This document shows positions 34,994 to 47,250 of a DNA stretch of 64,000 nucleotides, piece by piece. The notes beneath the pieces are model-generated. The model searched no databases, was not told the DNA's origin, and worked only from the letters and a program-made list of their open reading frames with translations. Made by a program: the position numbers and the translations under genes. The stretch's first letter is position 1; each line of letters begins with the position of its first letter. The stretch is from Todiramphus chloris collaris (lineage: Eukaryota; Chordata; Aves; Coraciiformes; Alcedinidae), in contig JANVCC010000120.1 in assembly GCA_025345505.1 (NCBI GenBank), positions 7,757,834 to 7,821,833 of the forward strand. The letters run 5' to 3'.

Positions 34994-36109
34994 TCACTGC
35001 ACGGCGCCGGGCAGCGCGTGGTGCAGCGGCGACGTGTCCGCCTGTGCGTAAACGTCCTCCATGGGCGGGTGCGGGACCCCGGCCGGCGTCATGCGCTTCT
35101 CCTTCTGCCGCCGGTTGCAGAACCAGACCCGCACCACCTCCTTCTCCAGCTGCAGGGAGTCCGCCAGGGAGGTGATCTCGTGTGCCGAGGGCTTGGGGCA
35201 CTTGAGGAAGTGGTTCTCCAGGGCGCCCTTGACGCCCACCTCGATGGAGGTGCGCTTCTTGCGCTTCCTGCCCTGCGCAGCGATCTTGTCCAGGTTGGTG
35301 GGGCTGCCCGTGCTGGAGTCCGTCTCCTCCAGCCACTTGTTGAGCAGCGGCTTCAGCTTGCACATGTTCTTGAAGCTCAGCTGCAGCGCCTCGAACCGGC
35401 AGATGGTCGTCTGCGAGAAGACGTTCCCGTAAAGGGTGCCCAGCGCCAGCCCCACGTCGGCCTGCGTGAAGCCCAGCTTGATCCGCCGCTGCTTGAACTG
35501 CTTGGCGAACTGCTCCAGGTCGTCGGAGCTGGGCGCGTCCTCGTCCGACGGCTCGGGCGGCCCCAGCGGCGGCGGCGAGGCGGCCAGCTCGTGGGCACCC
35601 GCCTCCTCGGCGCCCAGCGGGTCGCGCAGCCCGTGGTGCAGCGCGGGCGCCGGCGGGCCCAGCATCCCGTTGAGGCCCGCGTAGGGCTGCGCGTAGAGCA
35701 GCGGCTGCCCCGACGGCGGCGACATGGGCGGCAGGTGGTGCGCGCCGCCCTGCGCCCAGCCGCCCGCCGCGCCGCCCGCCGCCGGCTGGTGCACCAGGTG
35801 CGGGCGGTGGTGGAAGGCAGCCGCGGACAGCTCCTCGCGGGGCCCCGGCGGGCCGCCCTTGGCGTGCTCGGCGGGCGGGAGGTGCGCGCCCCCGCCGCCC
35901 CCGCCGCTGCCCCAGTCCGTGCCGGCGCTCGGCAGCCACTGGTGGTGCGCTAGCCCGACGGCGTGCCCGGCGGCGGGGGCCAGCCCCTGCAGGTACTCGT
36001 GGTGCATCATCTTCTGCACCTCGCGGTACGTGGTGCCCTGGTGCAGCCGGTCCCCGTCCGGGTGCATCAGCGCGGCGCTGCGCGGCAGGTACTGCGCGGT
36101 GGCGGCCAT
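34994..36109 (-). CDS. POU3F1: POU3F1 (Oct6/SCIP/Tst-1), POU-domain transcription factor, single exon
   Basis: A nuclear class III POU factor that binds octamer DNA and controls Schwann cell, neural and epidermal differentiation. The 371-residue frame is intact. It starts [17 protein letters not shown], as in the family, in a good context (G at -3 and +4). A Gly/Ala/His/Pro-rich activation region (about 1-185) is followed by [18 protein letters not shown] at 188-205, which opens the POU-specific domain (to about 263), a short linker, and the homeodomain at about 281-340. The recognition helix has W329-F330-C331-N332, the class-typical Cys50 and Asn51. SPTNLDK (269-275), SIEVGVKG (288-295) and CPKPSAHE (304-311) fit POU3F1 better than POU3F2, POU3F3 or POU3F4, and the C terminus LPGAVQ is also POU3F1-like. 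It is shorter than human POU3F1 (451 aa as I recall) because homopolymer tracts are reduced. Intronless as expected for the subfamily. Confidence 0.96.
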   Translation of the reverse strand: MAATAQYLPRSAALMHPDGDRLHQGTTYREVQKMMHHEYLQGLAPAAGHAVGLAHHQWLPSAGTDWGSGGGGGGAHLPPAEHAKGGPPGPREELSAAAFHHRPHLVHQPAAGGAAGGWAQGGAHHLPPMSPPSGQPLLYAQPYAGLNGMLGPPAPALHHGLRDPLGAEEAGAHELAASPPPLGPPEPSDEDAPSSDDLEQFAKQFKQRRIKLGFTQADVGLALGTLYGNVFSQTTICRFEALQLSFKNMCKLKPLLNKWLEETDSSTGSPTNLDKIAAQGRKRKKRTSIEVGVKGALENHFLKCPKPSAHEITSLADSLQLEKEVVRVWFCNRRQKEKRMTPAGVPHPPMEDVYAQADTSPLHHALPGAVQ

Positions 36110-36193
36110 GGCCCGTCTGCACCGCGCCGCCCCGCGCCGCGCTTTAGAGCCGCGCGCCGGGGCGCCGGGCCGCCGCGCGCCGGCTCCGCCCCC

Positions 36194-36593
36194 NNNNNNN
36201 NNNNNNNNNNNNNNNNNNNNNNNNNNNNNNNNNNNNNNNNNNNNNNNNNNNNNNNNNNNNNNNNNNNNNNNNNNNNNNNNNNNNNNNNNNNNNNNNNNNN
36301 NNNNNNNNNNNNNNNNNNNNNNNNNNNNNNNNNNNNNNNNNNNNNNNNNNNNNNNNNNNNNNNNNNNNNNNNNNNNNNNNNNNNNNNNNNNNNNNNNNNN
36401 NNNNNNNNNNNNNNNNNNNNNNNNNNNNNNNNNNNNNNNNNNNNNNNNNNNNNNNNNNNNNNNNNNNNNNNNNNNNNNNNNNNNNNNNNNNNNNNNNNNN
36501 NNNNNNNNNNNNNNNNNNNNNNNNNNNNNNNNNNNNNNNNNNNNNNNNNNNNNNNNNNNNNNNNNNNNNNNNNNNNNNNNNNNNNNNNNNNNN
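36194..36593. other. Assembly gap (400 N)
   Basis: Exactly 400 unknown bases start 85 bases upstream of the POU3F1 start codon. The core promoter, transcription start and most of the 5' UTR probably lie in or beside this gap. The bordering sequence is extremely GC-rich, which explains the dropout. The gap size may be an estimate. Confidence 1.
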
Positions 36594-36930
36594 CCATAGG
36601 GCGCCGCCGGCACGGGGCGCCGCCCCGCGCTCCCCGCCGCCATTGGCGGACGGCGGGCGGCCGCTGCGAAGGGATTGGCCGGCGGAGGCGCGCGGCGGGG
36701 GAGCCCGCGTGCGGCCGGCGGCGGGGCGGCCGCCGATTGGAGGAGCGCGGTTCATTCATGCCGAGCTGCGAGCGGCCACATGGGCTGGCGGCGAGCGCGG
36801 GGCGCGGGGCTCGGCACGGCCCCGGTGGCACCGGTGGCGCGGCCCTGCCGGGTGCGGCAGCAGCGGCACCAGAGGCACGGCGGGCCCAGCACAGCGCGGC
36901 CTGGCACGGCACCACCCGGCACTGACGGGC
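36594..36930 (-). promoter_or_regulatory. POU3F1: POU3F1 upstream promoter with three CCAAT boxes
   Basis: Three ATTGG pentamers (CCAAT on the coding strand of POU3F1) occur at 36642-36646, 36674-36678 and 36736-36740, spaced 32 and 62 bases apart, all in the same orientation. On the other side of the gap a GC box (GGGGGCGGAGCC on the minus strand, 36182-36193) sits just upstream of the coding region. NF-Y and Sp1 input is inferred. Confidence 0.55.
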
Positions 36931-37010
36931 TCTGCCCCGCGGTATCAGCACCGCACAGACCTGCGGGGCACCGGGCAGGTCTCGGGGGGTGTCTCTGTCC
37001 CCTCTGCCCT

Positions 37011-38640
37011 GTGGTTCTCGGCTGATGCAAAGTGTGAAGCGAACGTGAACTCCTGCAGCTGCTGTGCAGGGGCAGCCACTGCTCCTTAGCCCACGAACCC
37101 TGTAGTAATCGAGAACTTCTCAGACATTAAAAGCCCTGGTTTGCCTTTTCAGTAAAACTTGGCACCTGGATGCTGGGTGCGCTTTCCTAAACACCCTGTA
37201 GGATAAGTACCAAGGGCCAAGAAATGAGGATCTGAGGTCGTTTTGGGCATCATGTGAAATGTGGGTCTAGGAAGCAGCCTCAGAAGCAAGTCTCTGAGCC
37301 GGTTTGAGGGTTGGCACAGGATAAAGGGTGGAGGAGTTTGTGGGAAAAGACAATGACAACAAGCAGTGGACATGTCTGGCAGTGCTGGGAGAGGGGCAAG
37401 GGACACCTTAATTAACCCAGTTCCAGACTTCATTTGGGGCTTGAGGCCCAAAGTGAATCAGGATGGGCACCAGGAACATTAATCACTTCTGAAAATTAAT
37501 CTTTGCCTCTATGCTCCCATTTGTACAATGGGAGCAAAGATAGTGACCTTTGCCAAGGGCTTGGGTGAACAATGAACCATCAGATCAATATGTGTACGAG
37601 TGTTACATGTCAATGGCCACACACAGATGCCCCACTCTCTCTCAGCAGAAAGGATACGCCTGGGCAGGGTGGCTCTCTGTTGTTAAGGACATTAATTGCT
37701 GCCTCTTTGAAGGCTTTTCCTGAAAAACTGTGCTGCATCCCTTCCCTCTGCGTTGAAGGCATTTTTCCATTGCAGCGCACTAAAGCACTGACTGGGACTC
37801 GGGTGACTGCAGCTTTATGCACTGGGACTATGGAGACAGCAGACAGAAGAGCTAATGTTGGGTTCTGGGCTTAGGGGGACTGAGCAGGGCTGCTGAGACA
37901 CCTCACGTCAGTGACTTTGCAGCAGAAGGCAGTGCCCCGTATGAACCCCTACTTGCACTGCCCACCACATGCCAGCATGATGATGGTGAATTGAGCCCCT
38001 GGTGCCGTGGGGTGGCAGGGCAAAGGTGCTGCCCATGCCCACCCTGTGATCACTCTGATTTGGCGCACGCTGGGCCTCTCTCCTGGTTTGCCCAACCCCT
38101 GCAGCTGTTGGTTGAGCGGGATGAAAAGGTCTGTCCCCTTCTCCAGGCTTGCAGTGGGCAGGGTGACAACACGTAACCCAGCAGGAACTGTTCCTGCCCT
38201 ATAGCAACTGAGGGACAAACTGTCACCAGCAGGATCAGTACCAGCCCATCACAATGGCTCAGGCGTCACGTCAGGGGACTGGGGAGCTGCTGGCCCTTGT
38301 TTCACAGAATCACGGAATGCACAACTACAAGAGTGACATGCCTTGCTGCTGGCAGGCTCAGGTTTGCACTGTCCTTGCCAAAAGTGACAAATTTGGGATT
38401 GAACATGCATTTTTTTTTTTGCTGTGGAATGATGTGTAATTGTTTTCTTTCACTGAACTCTTTCTCTCTTTTCAGGTACACAGCCATAGGAAGAGGCTGG
38501 ACTTTACAGGAGAGATGGGTTTCATAGATCATGGGGCACATTTCATGAGAAGAATAATGGTCTCTTTTTTTCTTTATTTTTCTTTTTAAATTTCCGCCTC
38601 CCCCCCCACCCTGAGGAATCGTTTGCAAACACTGCATACG
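37011..38640. other. Upstream flank of POU3F1, no gene seen
   Basis: Transition from the CpG island to ordinary AT-balanced DNA. It contains the possible CR1 tail at 38303-38318 and poly(T)/poly(C) patches at about 38410-38420 and 38595-38610. Confidence 0.4.
38303..38318 (-). mobile_element. Possible CR1 LINE 3' tail
   Basis: On the minus strand the sequence reads ATTCCGTG ATTCTGTG, two copies of the ATTCTRTG octamer that ends avian CR1 elements. The flanking body was not recognisable, so this may be a very short, decayed or chance copy. Confidence 0.35.
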
Positions 38641-39130
38641 TTTGTAATGAGTACAACGCTTTCAGATGATTCAGTGGCATGCTGTAAAATATCATACTTG
38701 GTTAAGCATTTTTTTGTATATTTTTTTCTGACCTAGACTCATATTCATGTCAACTCTCCATGATGCAGTGCCATAATATTCAAATTTTTGGTAGCCAATT
38801 GCCTTTGATATTTATATTCATTTTTAAGGGAATCACAGTGAATAAATGTGCCCAGCTCTAACTTTATGCAAAATAAGCTGTGTGTAAATCAGTAAATCGT
38901 TAATAGAAATGAATCATTTCCAAAGGCTGAGAACTGGATCATGCTTCAAACTTTTATCTGTTTATGTATTTCAGAAGTCACCAAAGGAGAAAACACATTG
39001 TGTGTGGTAACTTAGGTCCCCATCACAGCAGTATTGGTTTATGCTTGATCAAATGATCTTTTTAGACCAAGGCACTGTGCACAGATTGTGCTCTGGGCTT
39101 GTTTTGCTTAATAAAAGTTGGATTTAAAGA
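38640..39130. promoter_or_regulatory. Candidate conserved element upstream of POU3F1
   Basis: AT-rich stretch with AAATCGTTAATAG (about 38894) followed by the palindrome GAAATGA-A-TCATTTC (38906-38920), and ATGCAAAA at about 38864. It lies about 2.7 kb upstream of the start codon. Motif texture resembles developmental enhancers. Confidence 0.33.
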
Positions 39131-40485
39131 CTGGGAACAGCAAAGAGCAGAGAAAGATGAGAAAATCCCATTTAACACCTTCCTCAGCAACTCCAGCTCC
39201 AGAAGTGAGAGCCAGGTGGCAAAGTATCTCTTTTGTAAAACAATGTGAAAAAGGTAAAAGCAAAGGAGAATGCTGACCCTAAGTAAAGTGAACAGGAAGG
39301 GTTAAGATACAGCCATATAAGCACTAACTTCAAGAACTGTACATGCATATTTGTGTTCCTGGTGCCCCTGTCTCCGCTGAGGTGTGCTACTGAGGAGGTG
39401 TGCTGTTTGAAAGACCCTGTCAATATTTCAGTATGTTGAGAGTGTCTTTGTTTTTTAAAAATTACTTTTATTATTATTTTTACATATCTTTTCCAGGGCC
39501 ATATCAACCAGCAAATCCCCACAGCAAGGCAGACAGGTTTCCTAGCAAAATCTAGTTTCTTCATAATGCTTTACCGGGAATACTGGCATGCAGTCCATTC
39601 CCTCTTCAAGGAATAAATCAACTCATGGGCAATGTTCGATAGGATTCAATCTCTGTGTACTGTGACAGCATCAAAACCTGCCTAATGCAGCTCGATGTGA
39701 GGCTGGTGGGAGGACTCAAATGACAAGGTAGGCTTGGCATGTGGGAAAGCAGAGCTTGAACCGCTGCGTGGGGCAAGGGGGGTGCTGGCTGTGCAGCTCA
39801 CGCCATGCTCCCCTGACTGGCTCCAGGTAATGGGGATGCTCAAGCTGTTGCTCGCGGGTAATCTGTAACAAGGGGCCGTGTTGTGTCAGGACATCATGTC
39901 TGGAAGCCTCTCTCAAAGGAGCTGGAGTCCTCCCTGTCAGACTTCTGATGAATGTGCAGTGTATAGGTATGCCAATTGCCCCTCCACTCCCCTCCCAGTT
40001 TAGGTTCAGCTCCTGTGTGTAATGCCAAAAGGAACTGCAACACTCAACACTGCAGTGCCCGTGGGTGTAGTAGGAGAATCCATGCACTGGAGCAGGAGGG
40101 GCTCAGAGCAGGGGAATTCCTCCAGCCTCCAGTTTTATTTGGATTGAACAGTACTAGCTTTCTCTTCTGCACAAATCCCATCTGACCCACTGAATTCAGA
40201 TGTGTTGCCAGATGTGTTCCCTGCATCAGTGGATCGCTGGATTTGCACCATTTCTGCATCAAGGAACGATACCAGCATTACCTGACAGCTGAGAGGAGTC
40301 CAAAAGTCAAGTGTTCTCAGAGGCACCCCTGCCTGTAAGTGTGCAGCTGCCTTGAGGAGAGGCAGCATTTCCCAAATTGTTTAGCGTTCTGTTTAAATGT
40401 CCTCCATCTAGGACTAGAGCACAGATAATACATTTTTAAAACTTTTTGGATGGCTCTATCTTTTGGCAAAATATTCTGTTTGCTT
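39131..40485. other. Intergenic, no gene seen
   Basis: Unique-looking sequence without recognisable gene or repeat. Confidence 0.4.
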
Positions 40486-40489
40486 TGCT

Positions 40490-40880
40490 CATCTAAACTT
40501 GTGGAATTCTTAATGTAGTGAGTGACAATTAACAAGTTAGTGGCTGGAACAACAATTATTTTAATCATAAAACTTGAAGAGAAATAGAGAGTGAATAGTG
40601 GAGAACAGTTAACACAGATGTGCAAAGTATCCTTGTCATGATTAGCTTTAGTCATATACGGTCCTGTAATTATTCGAAAATTGTCCAGAAATATGTTCTC
40701 ATAAGGCCAAAATGAATGCAAAAAATGCTGTTGTGGTCTTCTATTGAATCAATGAAATTTAGATTAGGCAGTCACTAAATTCCTATTTACACAACAGACC
40801 TTAATGGCTCCAAAGGAAGCACTCAAATGTATTCGACAAATAATCTCTATTTATGAAAGACCCATAATATGCATTTACAT
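40490..40880. promoter_or_regulatory. Candidate conserved element with SOX/homeodomain words
   Basis: Contains GACAATTAACAAG, GGAACAACAATTATTTTAATC (about 40545-40565), CCTGTAATTATTCGAAAATTG (about 40663) and the inverted repeat ATTGA-A-TCAAT (about 40744-40754). Several TAAT and ACAAT cores occur within 250 bases. Confidence 0.33.
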
Positions 40881-43800
40881 AATCCCCACTTAAAAAAGCT
40901 ATATCAGCTCTAACGTTCTTCAGCTCAGAGATACACCCCAGGGGATTAAAAGTACCAAACAAAGCAAAGGGAAGTAAAATGTACACATGCACACATCCAT
41001 AGACATGCACCGCAGTCTTCAAGATTAACACACAGAAGGAAGTAGGGATGACACACCAGCTTTCCTCACACCCCCCTCCACCTCCAGCAGCATTTGTGTG
41101 CGTGCACGTACATGAACACACACACACAACTCTGGAGATGGCTCACCATGATTTTGAGCATGTGTGTGACACCGCAGTGTCCCTGTGCACCAGGTCTCTC
41201 TCAGCTCTTCTAGCCTTGTTTCACCAACACAGTATTGGTTAATCATATATGGCCTCTACCATAACAAAACACATGGTATGTGCTAATGCTTTGGGATTTA
41301 TGTATCAACTTTATAAAGCAGCTGACTTGGCACAATGCCAGTACATCATGCATTTTATTCCTACTCAAGACAACTGGACACTTGCTAATATTCCCATGTG
41401 ATGGATGCAGCATTTTTGCTGTCAGAGGTGCTGTCCTTGAGATAAGAAGAATGGCAGGATACAGATCTGCACCAAGCATGTTAATGTTGCTGAAGGGGTC
41501 GAATTAAAAAAACCTGTTCTTCACTGTGGAAAACAAACTGTCCCTGAAAAACTGATTCCCCAGAAGAAATGCAAATTTTGGATACTGATTTGTTAACTTC
41601 TTTAATTTTACCCTGTTTAGCAACTTCCATTTTTTAGGAACAAAATGTTATGACTCTTGTCTGGTGAAGCACCAGTTTTGCAATTCTGATGTCTGGGTAA
41701 AGTATATGTTGGAAGAAAGGGAAAACGCAGCAGAATTTCCAGCTTCAGAGAAATGCCTTCACTGCCTTTGCGTTCTTAACCATGTGTGTGTCTTTCATTT
41801 CAAACTCTTTCATCAACATTTACAATATAAATGAGAACATGGAAGCACAGAAATGTTGGTATCTACCTTCAGTGAATACCAGCATTCAAGTGATACAGAG
41901 TTTTGTCTGCGAAAACCTCATCCCCTCCCAAAGCTCCCGGGTTGTCAACCAGCTCCAGCGGTGCTGTGGGCACCAAGCACCAACAGGAGCAACAGCTGGT
42001 GCACAGCTGCACACCCAAACCATCTTCCCACCCGGCCCAGTCCTTCTCCAGGAGGGTCTTTCCCAGTCTGGCAGATCAGAAGGGCAGGGGCCAGTGTACC
42101 CTCAGCTTCTCTTGCAGCTGTAGCTGAGGCAGCTGCCTGCAGTGCTGCCAGGCATTGGTAGAGTTCTGCTCTCCTCGGCCCTTGGGAATGCTTTCCTGCC
42201 TAATGGCCACTAAAACACTTCACCTTAAAGCCAAGGTTGTTCCCTGAGTGAGGTCAGAGGTAACAGAAGGTCTCAGGTACTGGACTACATCAGGTGCCCA
42301 AGGCACTAAGCATTTCTTCCCAAAATAACACAAAAGACTGGTAATTCTGCTCTGTGCGTTCTGAGCTACGTTCCACCTTAATAATGAACCTTTTGAGTTA
42401 AGATTTCCACTTAATGAGGCTCTTTGCAGTTTACGTAAAACAACCACATGAATACTCAGTTTAGAAAAAGATAAGACCTGGGGATGAGTTTGGCGAGGGT
42501 TCAGCAAGAAAGATTATGCATACAGCAGATAAAGGTGTCTACCGTTGTGCTGTCACTTGATCTTGTCAATCTAATACCAACTCAAACATGGAGAAGAAGC
42601 AGCCGTTATTTTACTGGAGCACCGTGAGCAACAGGATCTCAGGAACCACCACACCTGGAGCTGGTCAAACTCAGGAACATTCATGTGCTTGTTTCTCAAA
42701 GTCAGCCAGTAGCAACTGCAGTCAGTGTAGCGACCTGCAAAGTCCAGGAAAGGGGAATCACACAGAGAATGGTTCATTTTTTCATTTTCCAAACAGATTT
42801 GGTACAGGACATGTGTGTTCCTTTATTCTCCCCGCTCCACATCAATTACTCTGACAAACCACAGCTTCAGAGCTGGTCTTTCAATATTGACAGGCCACAC
42901 TTCCCAGGCTGGCCACCCAAAATGGGGTGTTTTGAAAAAAGTTCACATGTAGAAAAACGGGGAGGCAGATATTTTCTTTGTGGCAAGGTTGAGGTGTGAG
43001 GGTTGGGAGATGAAGGGCTGTATCCCTGTAATTTTGTCATTGCTACAAATTATGCCTTGTTTAAACTCTCCACCTCAGGTTTTCATCTGTTACGCTGTTG
43101 CTAATCCATATATTTATGCTTTCCTAGTCTGAACTCAAAGTGGTATAATTCAGCTTATCATCAAGACCAATAGTCCTCCCTATCTTCTGTCTGCACTGTC
43201 AGACTATCATAATTTTTGCACTTTTCGTGACTCGTCATCTGCCCTGTTGTGATAGCTAAAGCAGAGGAAGTTCGGAAGGAAGGAAAGCATCCATTGTTAA
43301 CGAGATTCACTTGTCAAGTGATTATGTGCCTCTGAAGAACAGCAATCAGGCACCAGCCTTCAGACCACCTTCTCAGTGCCTGTATCCCAGCACACTGAGA
43401 CCCCCGATTGCTCTGCTCTTCTCACACTGGGAACGGGGCCCTGGCAGCGCAGGCTGCAGCTCAGCAGCAGAGGCGTTGCTGCTAGTGGCTCTTTGCTGGT
43501 CTCGTTCTCTCCAGAGAGGGGCAAGTGGTCAGCGACTGGGGTAGAGGATTGTGCCTGGGACAGCATGTCACTAAGCATGGGCTGTTTTTTAAGGATGACG
43601 ACACCAACACATTTTAGTTCTCCACTCCACTTTTTGAGCCAAGCTCAACAATGAAAATATCAAACTTGGTCAGTTCCAAGATTCATCTCTGACCAACTCC
43701 CCCAGAAACAACTTCTTGTGTGCTGCTTCCCAGCAGTCTATCTCTTTCTGTCCTCCCTTTGGCTATTTCTGTACTCATTTAGACAATTCTACTAACCTCA

Positions 43801-46800
43801 ACTTCCTTCAGTCCTGTAGAAAGCCCTTGCAAGATTACTGAGGAGATCTGCACCATAGAAACAATAGAATACAGCTAGACATGTAAGGTCTTATCTGGCA
43901 GATAATGATTTATTCTGCAAACAAATAGTATTGAACTGAGTGAGAAGAGCAGGTGCTGTAAGGAACAAACCTTTCCAGCCATGATGCTGTACCAATTTGC
44001 ACTATTCCTGTTGGGATAGGAGTAGCTGAGGATGAGGAGTCTGCTTGGTTCTTTGGCAGGATGTTCAATCTGTGAGTCATAGCTCTACTGGAGCCGTACC
44101 AGGCCCTTGGCCAGACGAGCTTTGCCTTCATTAACTCTTTCCTGCAGGAGAAGCAGAAGCCAATTAATTACAACTTAGACTTTATTCCATTAAACTCCTC
44201 TAAGCTCCAGGGGAAGAGCCTTAAGACTCTACTCTGATCCTGTTGCCACTGACGCCAGTAAAAAGCTCTCCACAGACTTGGATGGGAGGAGGCATTAATT
44301 CCGTGTCTACTTTCAGCCTGAAGCGTGGCCACACTCAGTGCCACTGCCAGGAGGGCTGTCCCTCTGAATGAAGTCCCTCTTCCCCATCAGTGCCTGCCTT
44401 AGGGAGATCCACTGTCTGCAGAGAATGATTTCTGCTGGTCCCAGTGACAATGAACTGAGCAGCCATCCTCTCAATGGCCATACATTGTAGTTACCATCAA
44501 AATGTTGCTGCCATATCTTCAACATCCATTCTGCTGCTCCCTATAAAGAAAAGACCTGAAACTTTCACCTTCCAAGCTGAATGGACTTTAACTGGAGTTT
44601 CAAAGAGTGATGCCACCTCTGAAATGACAGACTTCAGATCATACAGTTTGGCTTGTGAAGAGAAATCTTCACAAGCAGAGACTAAGTCACAACACCATAA
44701 GCCTGGTTTTAAGTGGGCAAATCTTAGAACTTTCCTCAATCTCCTTTTCATACACTACTTGTGTTTCAAGTCAGAGGTCTGAATGCACGTGCTCTGTGCC
44801 ATTCTGGACTCCACAGTTGACAAGGTGGATCCTGCTTTGTTACAAGAACAAGTTAAATGCCATCATCTGGTGCAACACTACAGACATGTCTTTGCATGGG
44901 GTCTGATGCCATAACACCACATACTCTACAATGCATAAGCAGCTGCTTTTTTATTCACAGGCAGATTGCTTAGGTATTTGTCGTGGAAAAGGTACAAGGC
45001 GATAAAAGATGTACATTATTTATACAGCGTACGAAAATGCAACTGATTTTCTGGATATAGGACAGTACAGTTCAAAGTCAAATTTCCCTTTGTTCCTTCT
45101 GCGTTGCAAGTAGCTCACTGGCAAGGTACCAGCACTTCTCAGACTGGTTATGGGACTGTGTCAGTCGAGCTCTTACCTGTGCCACAGCTTGTATTTCTTG
45201 TATTTTGTTTAGCTGCACTGTGGGCCAACAAACTCCCACTGCAGTCAACAGGCCCTCAGGATCTGGTCTTTCTCTCAAATCATGGTGCAATGATGTGTCA
45301 CCTCTTCACTCTTACCACTGTTCAGAACATTTTCTTCCCAGTCCCACTTATTTGGGTCAATATTTCCTAGAAACTCATCAGCAACATTCTTAGTAGCAGC
45401 ACAGGAGACTTGCTTTACTCTTGCTGTGGTCCACAGAGGTTGTTACATCATGGAAATGCTCAGATGCAGGTCTGTCTGCTGAGGCACATGTCTGTCCTTC
45501 CCAGGGAAAGGGTGGACTGGGGAGGGGGAAACCCTGAGAACCTCTGGCAAACAGTGTTTCAGTCATTCAAGATGGATACAAAAATAGAGAAGAGTTCTCG
45601 ATAATAGGTTGGTTAAAGATGTCAGAATATATAAAGTGTAGAAGTGAAGAAATATTGCTTAAAACAGACATCACATTTCACTCTTATTTGTTTTTCTGTC
45701 AGTCCCTTTTTCTACTGTCTAGCTAATGCTCTTTCAGGGCACTGTGGTTTGAGAATTCAGAATTGTTTAAATCCCCTAGATGAGCACTACCTCACAGGGG
45801 TTGTTTAACATCCAGGGCCAGATTTCCCATGGCTGCAGCGTCTCACTGCAGCTTCAGTTATTTCTGAAAGGAGTGACTGGTTGGCCACACAGCTCTACCT
45901 TTTAACTCCTTAACCATCAGCGATCACTCAGGAAGACTTGACACTCTGCAATGCATGTGCGCACACACACAAGAAGCCAATTAAAGCAGCCAGGGCTGGC
46001 ATTCCCTCCTGACTTCCCCATGGGTGCATGTGGCTTAAACAGCTTAATGAGATGGGACAGCCAGAAATGCATCGCTAGGCAACATGGCACTGCTGGCCAG
46101 TCTGGCCTCAAAGTGGAGGGGGCTGTCATGCCCGCAAGAGGAGCAGCACATTGCGGCCAGCATCAGGAACTCGTCTGCAGCAGTGGAGATGCAGACAGAG
46201 CTGTGGGGAAGAAATCAAGAGGGAAGACCCTCATGGAATGTGCTAAACAGAGAAACAGGCAGGATCCTGGAGTGAGCACAGAGAGGGGTGGTCCTGCCTG
46301 GAGCCTCGTGCCCTTCTTCGGAGGCTGCATGGATGCACCTGGGAGCAGCTACTTCCAAGTCTCAAGTACAATAACATTAAAGAAATTCATCTGCTCTGTC
46401 TTCTCAGGGCTAGAGCATGCACAAGTCCCATCCTGTGACTGTTCAGGAAGCCCACGCTCTGGCTCCTGCTGATAGCAACACAGCCATCCTGGTGGGAGTG
46501 ATTCTTCCCCTGCTTTTCAGACACCTGTCTATCACAAGAATCACAAGTTCAGGGGCACTGCCTGTCTCTGAAGAACGCAGTGAGCACCCTTCCTGCAAGC
46601 CTGCAGAGTGTGCACTTTCCAGTTGTTAACAACTGCACACCCACTGTCAGCTACACACAGACAGACCAACTGGCAGGTTTTAGGCATCTGTTACAGTTTT
46701 TACCCAGGTGAAAGGAGACTAACAGAATGGTAACAGAGCTATCATCTGCTTCAGACAAAACACAGCTGTTTGTTCCTCTGTCAGCACTTTGTGTGAGTGA

Positions 46801-47075
46801 AGCACCAGTAACCTTTATAGGATAATTTTCTTTCCATATCAGGCAGTGAAACAAACTTTTGCTAGAATGTGTTCTTTTCACAAGTGATTATTTTTTTATT
46901 CCCCCCCTCCCAGATTCCTATCCTGAGGTCTTCCTTAGGTCAGCTACAGAAAGAAGGCAGAAGAGCAGCAGAAAGTGCACCACTTTGGAAGCTTGTATCC
47001 CCCCTCTGCCTGCACTGCTTAGAGCTGCAACCACTCTCCCCCACATTAGGTAGTATTTTCATTAGATACCTGACC
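40881..47075. other. Intergenic gene desert
   Basis: No gene recognised. Notable words are a (CA)n run near 41117-41128, GGTTAATCATATATGG at about 41236, and a perfect octamer ATGCAAAT at 41569-41576. The rest is unique-looking, moderately AT-rich DNA. Confidence 0.4.
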
Positions 47076-47079
47076 TCTG

Positions 47080-47250
47080 ATTCTGATTAAATAACTTGTA
47101 TAATTAGATTGAGACATCTGCTTATCCCTGGGGTAAGAAATCCTTTTCAGCACTGGACTAAGTCTGATTTGGTTAATTACCTTAGCAGTACTGTATTAAT
47201 ACATAGTTTCTCGATGGCAAGAAGCTGCAGTATTAGGTTTATTCCTTCTG
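47080..47250. promoter_or_regulatory. Candidate homeodomain-rich element
   Basis: Contains TTGTATAATTAGATTGAG (about 47096), TTTGGTTAATTACCTTAG (about 47169-47186, an HNF1-like near-palindrome) and the perfect palindrome GTATTAATAC (about 47193-47202). Confidence 0.3.

Larger units (their letters stand above)
34250..37010. promoter_or_regulatory. POU3F1: CpG island spanning POU3F1
   Basis: CpG-dense sequence begins at about 34250, covers the whole single-exon gene, its 3' UTR and promoter, and fades after about 36970. CpG islands over the full body of an intronless gene are common for developmental transcription factors. Confidence 0.8.

Noticed and set aside
35018..35953. A 311-codon antisense frame over POU3F1
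   Set aside because: Antisense shadow of a GC-rich exon with no family resemblance and no promoter context.
34578..36122. A 514-codon open frame on the minus strand in another frame of POU3F1
   Set aside because: It begins at a GTG, overlaps the whole POU3F1 coding region and consists of Ala/Arg/Gly/Pro-rich sequence. It is an effect of the stop-poor GC-rich exon, not a second protein.
36142..36148. TCTAAAG as a TATA-like box for POU3F1
   Set aside because: It lies only about 33 bases before the start codon, which would leave almost no leader. The motif is weak and the true promoter is probably in the gap.
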